A DNA stretch of 7,589 nt, from positions 1 to 7,589 of the forward strand of contig JBDTOI010000192.1 in NCBI GenBank assembly GCA_039933315.1, written 5' to 3'. A model generated the notes under the pieces. The model ran no database searches, was not told the origin of the DNA, and saw only the letters and a list, made by a program, of their open reading frames with translations. The translations under genes were made by a program, and so were the position numbers. Origin of the DNA: DASXRU01 sp039933315 (GTDB lineage Bacteria; Acidobacteriota; Blastocatellia; Pyrinomonadales; Pyrinomonadaceae). The stretch's first letter is position 1, and the number at the start of each line of letters is the position of its first letter. Shown here piece after piece: positions 6,061 to 7,589 of the stretch.

Positions 6061-6677
6061 GCAAAGCACCTCGCTGTTGCCGCGCTCTCAGCAGTTGCAC
6101 CTTCTTCCGCCGCCGCCGGGCGCATCTTCTCAATCAATAACGCGCGCGCGCGGTGCAGCCGGGAGCGCACGGTGCCTATGGCGCAATCGAGGACGGCTGC
6201 GGCATCGGCGTAACTCAACTCCTGCAAGTCGCAAAGCACGAGTACTTCCCGGTAGCGCGTGGGCAAACTCAATACTGCCTTGCGCAAAACTTCAATCCGC
6301 TCGTTCCTGGACAGTTCCTCAAGGGGATTATTTGCCGTCTGCAGTTCACTGATACCGGACTGATCGCCGGGATTATCTTCCAGCGACGTGTAGAACCGTT
6401 CCCGTCCCAGCCTTTGCCTCATCAAGTTGCGAGCGATACCCAGCAGGAACCAGTTTAGCGGGCCCCGCGCCGGGTCGTACGATGTGCCCTGGCCCATCAA
6501 GGTAAGGAAAACTTCCTGCGTGATGTCCTCAGCCAGGGCGGGAGAACCACTCATTTGCAGGGCAAAACGATAGATACTTCCCTGCCGCCGGCGGTATAAG
6601 GCGGCCAGAGCTCCCTCATCTCCAGCCAGCATCGACTGAAGCAGCTCACTATCAGACGGTTCTCCAAGTGGTCTCAT
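6057..6677 (-). CDS. ECF-type RNA polymerase sigma factor
   Basis: A 206-residue sigma70-family factor of the extracytoplasmic-function class. Region 2 spans about residues 22-90, with ALYRRRQGSIYRFALQM, the DITQEVFL core (51-58) and LNWFLLGIARNLMRQRL for -10 recognition. A linker with no extra domain follows (about 91-122). Region 4 spans about 125-182, with LPTRYREVLVLCDLQELSYADAAAVLDCAIGTV ahead of RSRLHRARALL, the -35-binding helix-turn-helix. The ATG at 6677 is the first start after an in-frame TAA at 6693-6695, but it has no visible Shine-Dalgarno sequence, so initiation may be weak or leaderless. The stop overlaps the anti-sigma start. No repeated ECF-type promoter motif was found upstream, so self-regulation cannot be shown. 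Exact ECF group not assigned. Confidence 0.93.
   Translation of the reverse strand: MRPLGEPSDSELLQSMLAGDEGALAALYRRRQGSIYRFALQMSGSPALAEDITQEVFLTLMGQGTSYDPARGPLNWFLLGIARNLMRQRLGRERFYTSLEDNPGDQSGISELQTANNPLEELSRNERIEVLRKAVLSLPTRYREVLVLCDLQELSYADAAAVLDCAIGTVRSRLHRARALLIEKMRPAAAEEGATAESAATARCFA
6067..6072 (-). promoter_or_regulatory. ribosome-binding site deciding the anti-sigma start
   Basis: GAGGTG on the minus strand, within the last codons of the sigma gene, lies 6 nt before the ATG at 6060. It includes the alternative GTG start codon (6067-6069), which would then have no ribosome-binding site of its own. This favours ATG 6060 and coupled translation. Confidence 0.6.
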
Positions 6678-6760
6678 ACGGGGAAGTCGATTTTAATCCG
6701 CGGTCACAGTTAATTCGCGCGAGCGAGCCCAAAAGTTCCGAAATCTAAGTGGGCAAGACG

Positions 6761-6908
6761 AATCCACAGATTTCACAGATTTCACAGATTCAAAATACAA
6801 ACCGGCGCTTTAGCCCTCGCTCAACTTGCCTTAGCACTCACGCTTGAGTCCACATTTCATTTTGTTACGGCCTCCGTTTTGTCCTGCCCAGTCTGCGAAA
6901 TCCGTGGG
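6761..6908. repeat. second copy of the 9-bp-unit inverted repeat
   Basis: The left arm has three tandem 9-mers: CACAGATTT (6765-6773), CACAGATTT (6774-6782) and CACAGATTC (6783-6791), preceded by AATC. The right arm, in reverse orientation, is more decayed: GTCTGCG (6891-6897), AAATCCGTG (6898-6906) and GG. The arms match those at 892-1047, but the roughly 100 bp between them are different. It fills most of the 261-bp gap between the sigma gene and the gene at 6939-7556. I saw no other gene or site in that gap. Confidence 0.7.
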
Positions 6909-6938
6909 CGTTGACAGCACCGCCTTCAAGCGGACTTT

Positions 6939-7556
6939 TTATTGGAGTTCCTTTAGCTTTTCCCTGAACTCCGGAGAACGCTGCCGCAGCGCCAGCCAAT
7001 CTGCAAACATGCCAGGCTGTTGCAACCAGATAGTTATCCATTCTGCAATCTCCGCTGCTTCGGCTCGCTGTCTCGGTGTAAATGCCGAACTCGTCGCAAC
7101 CAGGCGCGCCCGTTCCTTTTCCTCTCGCGCTCTTCCTGCCAAATTCTTCGCCCGCTTGCGGTCATCGGCCTTGAGCTTTTTCCGCTCCTCTTCAAGCTTT
7201 TTGATCCAGACCGCAGCCTTTTTTAGATTCCAGGTATTTTCGAGGTCAAAAAGCTCGCTCGTCTCCTTACCCTTGATCTCCTGGATCTTGGCTTCCCGCC
7301 AACTAGCGTCGTACTCCACCACTTCGGGATGACGAAGCTCCGCGCCCTCGTCTGCCAGCACGCGGGCTATCGCCGCCGGACTGTCGACGGCTCCTTCGCC
7401 CAATTGTTCATTGAGCGCGTTCTGGATTTCTTTTAACTCCCTGGCCCCTACGGATTGACCGCCAAGGTGTTGCCAGACCTCGAAGATGAGATCGTTCTTT
7501 GTTCGGGATTGCCAGCTCATCTTCTTCATCATATTTGGCTCATCAATGTCCGACAT
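6939..7556 (-). CDS. hypothetical charged helical protein
   Basis: I do not recognise this 205-residue protein. It has no signal peptide or membrane helix, so it should be cytoplasmic. Residues 18-80 look like a small helical domain (NDLIFEVWQHLGG, GARELKEIQNALNEQLG, SPAAIARVLADEGAELRHPEV), whose pattern would suit a winged-helix or similar fold, though that is only a guess. Residues 85-150 are highly charged and probably coiled-coil (KKLEEERKKLKADDRKRAKNLAGRAREEKERA). The end (160-203) is again helical, with IAEWITIWLQQPGMFADWLALR. ATG 7556 has no clear ribosome-binding site. Met9, Met10 and Met13 are alternatives, and Met9 sits in an ATGATGAAG context. Codon frame and composition match the neighbouring genes. 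It is followed by the 6761-6908 repeat, so it is probably not in the sigma operon. Confidence 0.75.
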   Translation of the reverse strand: MSDIDEPNMMKKMSWQSRTKNDLIFEVWQHLGGQSVGARELKEIQNALNEQLGEGAVDSPAAIARVLADEGAELRHPEVVEYDASWREAKIQEIKGKETSELFDLENTWNLKKAAVWIKKLEEERKKLKADDRKRAKNLAGRAREEKERARLVATSSAFTPRQRAEAAEIAEWITIWLQQPGMFADWLALRQRSPEFREKLKELQ

Positions 7557-7589
7557 GCTTCAGCTTGTCGTCTAGCTTGGGAACTCTCA
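7543..7589 (-). CDS. possible 3' end of an upstream gene cut by the window edge
   Basis: One minus-strand frame from 7589 reads RVPKLDDKLKHVGH and stops with TGA at 7543-7545, overlapping the start of the 6939-7556 gene. A second frame is also open (ESSQARRQAEACRTLMSQI). A short coupled overlap would explain why the 6939-7556 gene lacks its own ribosome-binding site. With under 16 codons visible this cannot be told from chance. Confidence 0.2.
   Translation of the reverse strand, partial: RVPKLDDKLKHVGH

Noticed and set aside
6920..6933. CCGC/GCGG hairpin just after the 6939-7556 gene as a terminator
   Set aside because: The stem is only 4 bp, and in the direction of the gene it is not followed by a U-tract.
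7020..7332. Plus-strand open frames opposite the hypothetical gene
   Set aside because: They are Ser/Phe/Arg-rich translations typical of the antisense of a Lys/Glu-rich coding region, with no start signals.

Overview
The window looks like chromosomal DNA of a Gram-negative, GC-rich, uncultured-type bacterium. Acidobacteriota, perhaps the Blastocatellia side, is the best guess. This rests on the gene mix: an acidobacterial-style VWFA-related secreted protein, an EF-G2 class elongation factor, and an ECF sigma / anti-sigma / TonB_C protein cluster. It also rests on intergenic regions packed with dispersed palindromic repeats. The placement is inference; there is no rRNA or marker gene here to settle it.

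Layout from left to right. Positions 1-61 hold a GC-rich hairpin. Positions 62-802 (minus) encode an exported VWFA-like protein with a degraded metal site and an abrupt C-terminus. Positions 803-1211 are gene-free and carry a long inverted repeat built from 9-bp units plus a purine-rich stem. Positions 1212-3317 (plus) encode a complete EF-G2-type translation GTPase. Positions 3318-3747 lie between convergent genes and carry a 232-bp nested palindrome (3348-3579), a 16-bp-stem hairpin that reads as a minus-strand terminator (3594-3639), and a scrap of another repeat. Positions 3748-6677 (minus) are a three-gene cluster transcribed ECF sigma -> zinc-finger membrane anti-sigma -> exported TonB_C protein, with a 4-nt ATGA overlap between the first two. 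Positions 6678-6938 carry a second copy of the 9-bp-unit inverted repeat. Positions 6939-7556 (minus) encode a charged, helical protein I do not recognise, possibly preceded by the end of another gene at the window edge.

The only clear functional unit is the sigma/anti-sigma/TonB_C cluster. The anti-sigma factor would hold the sigma factor at the inner membrane through its N-terminal zinc site, and the third protein would act in the envelope. The signal and regulon cannot be read from this window. The EF-G2 gene stands alone, away from any str-type ribosomal operon.

I do not see a convincing new defence, mobile or biosynthetic system. The most unusual material is the intergenic repeats. Three distinct repeat architectures occur in 7.6 kb, all outside genes. 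One is symmetric about a single point over 232 bp, and another has apparently supplied a transcription terminator.
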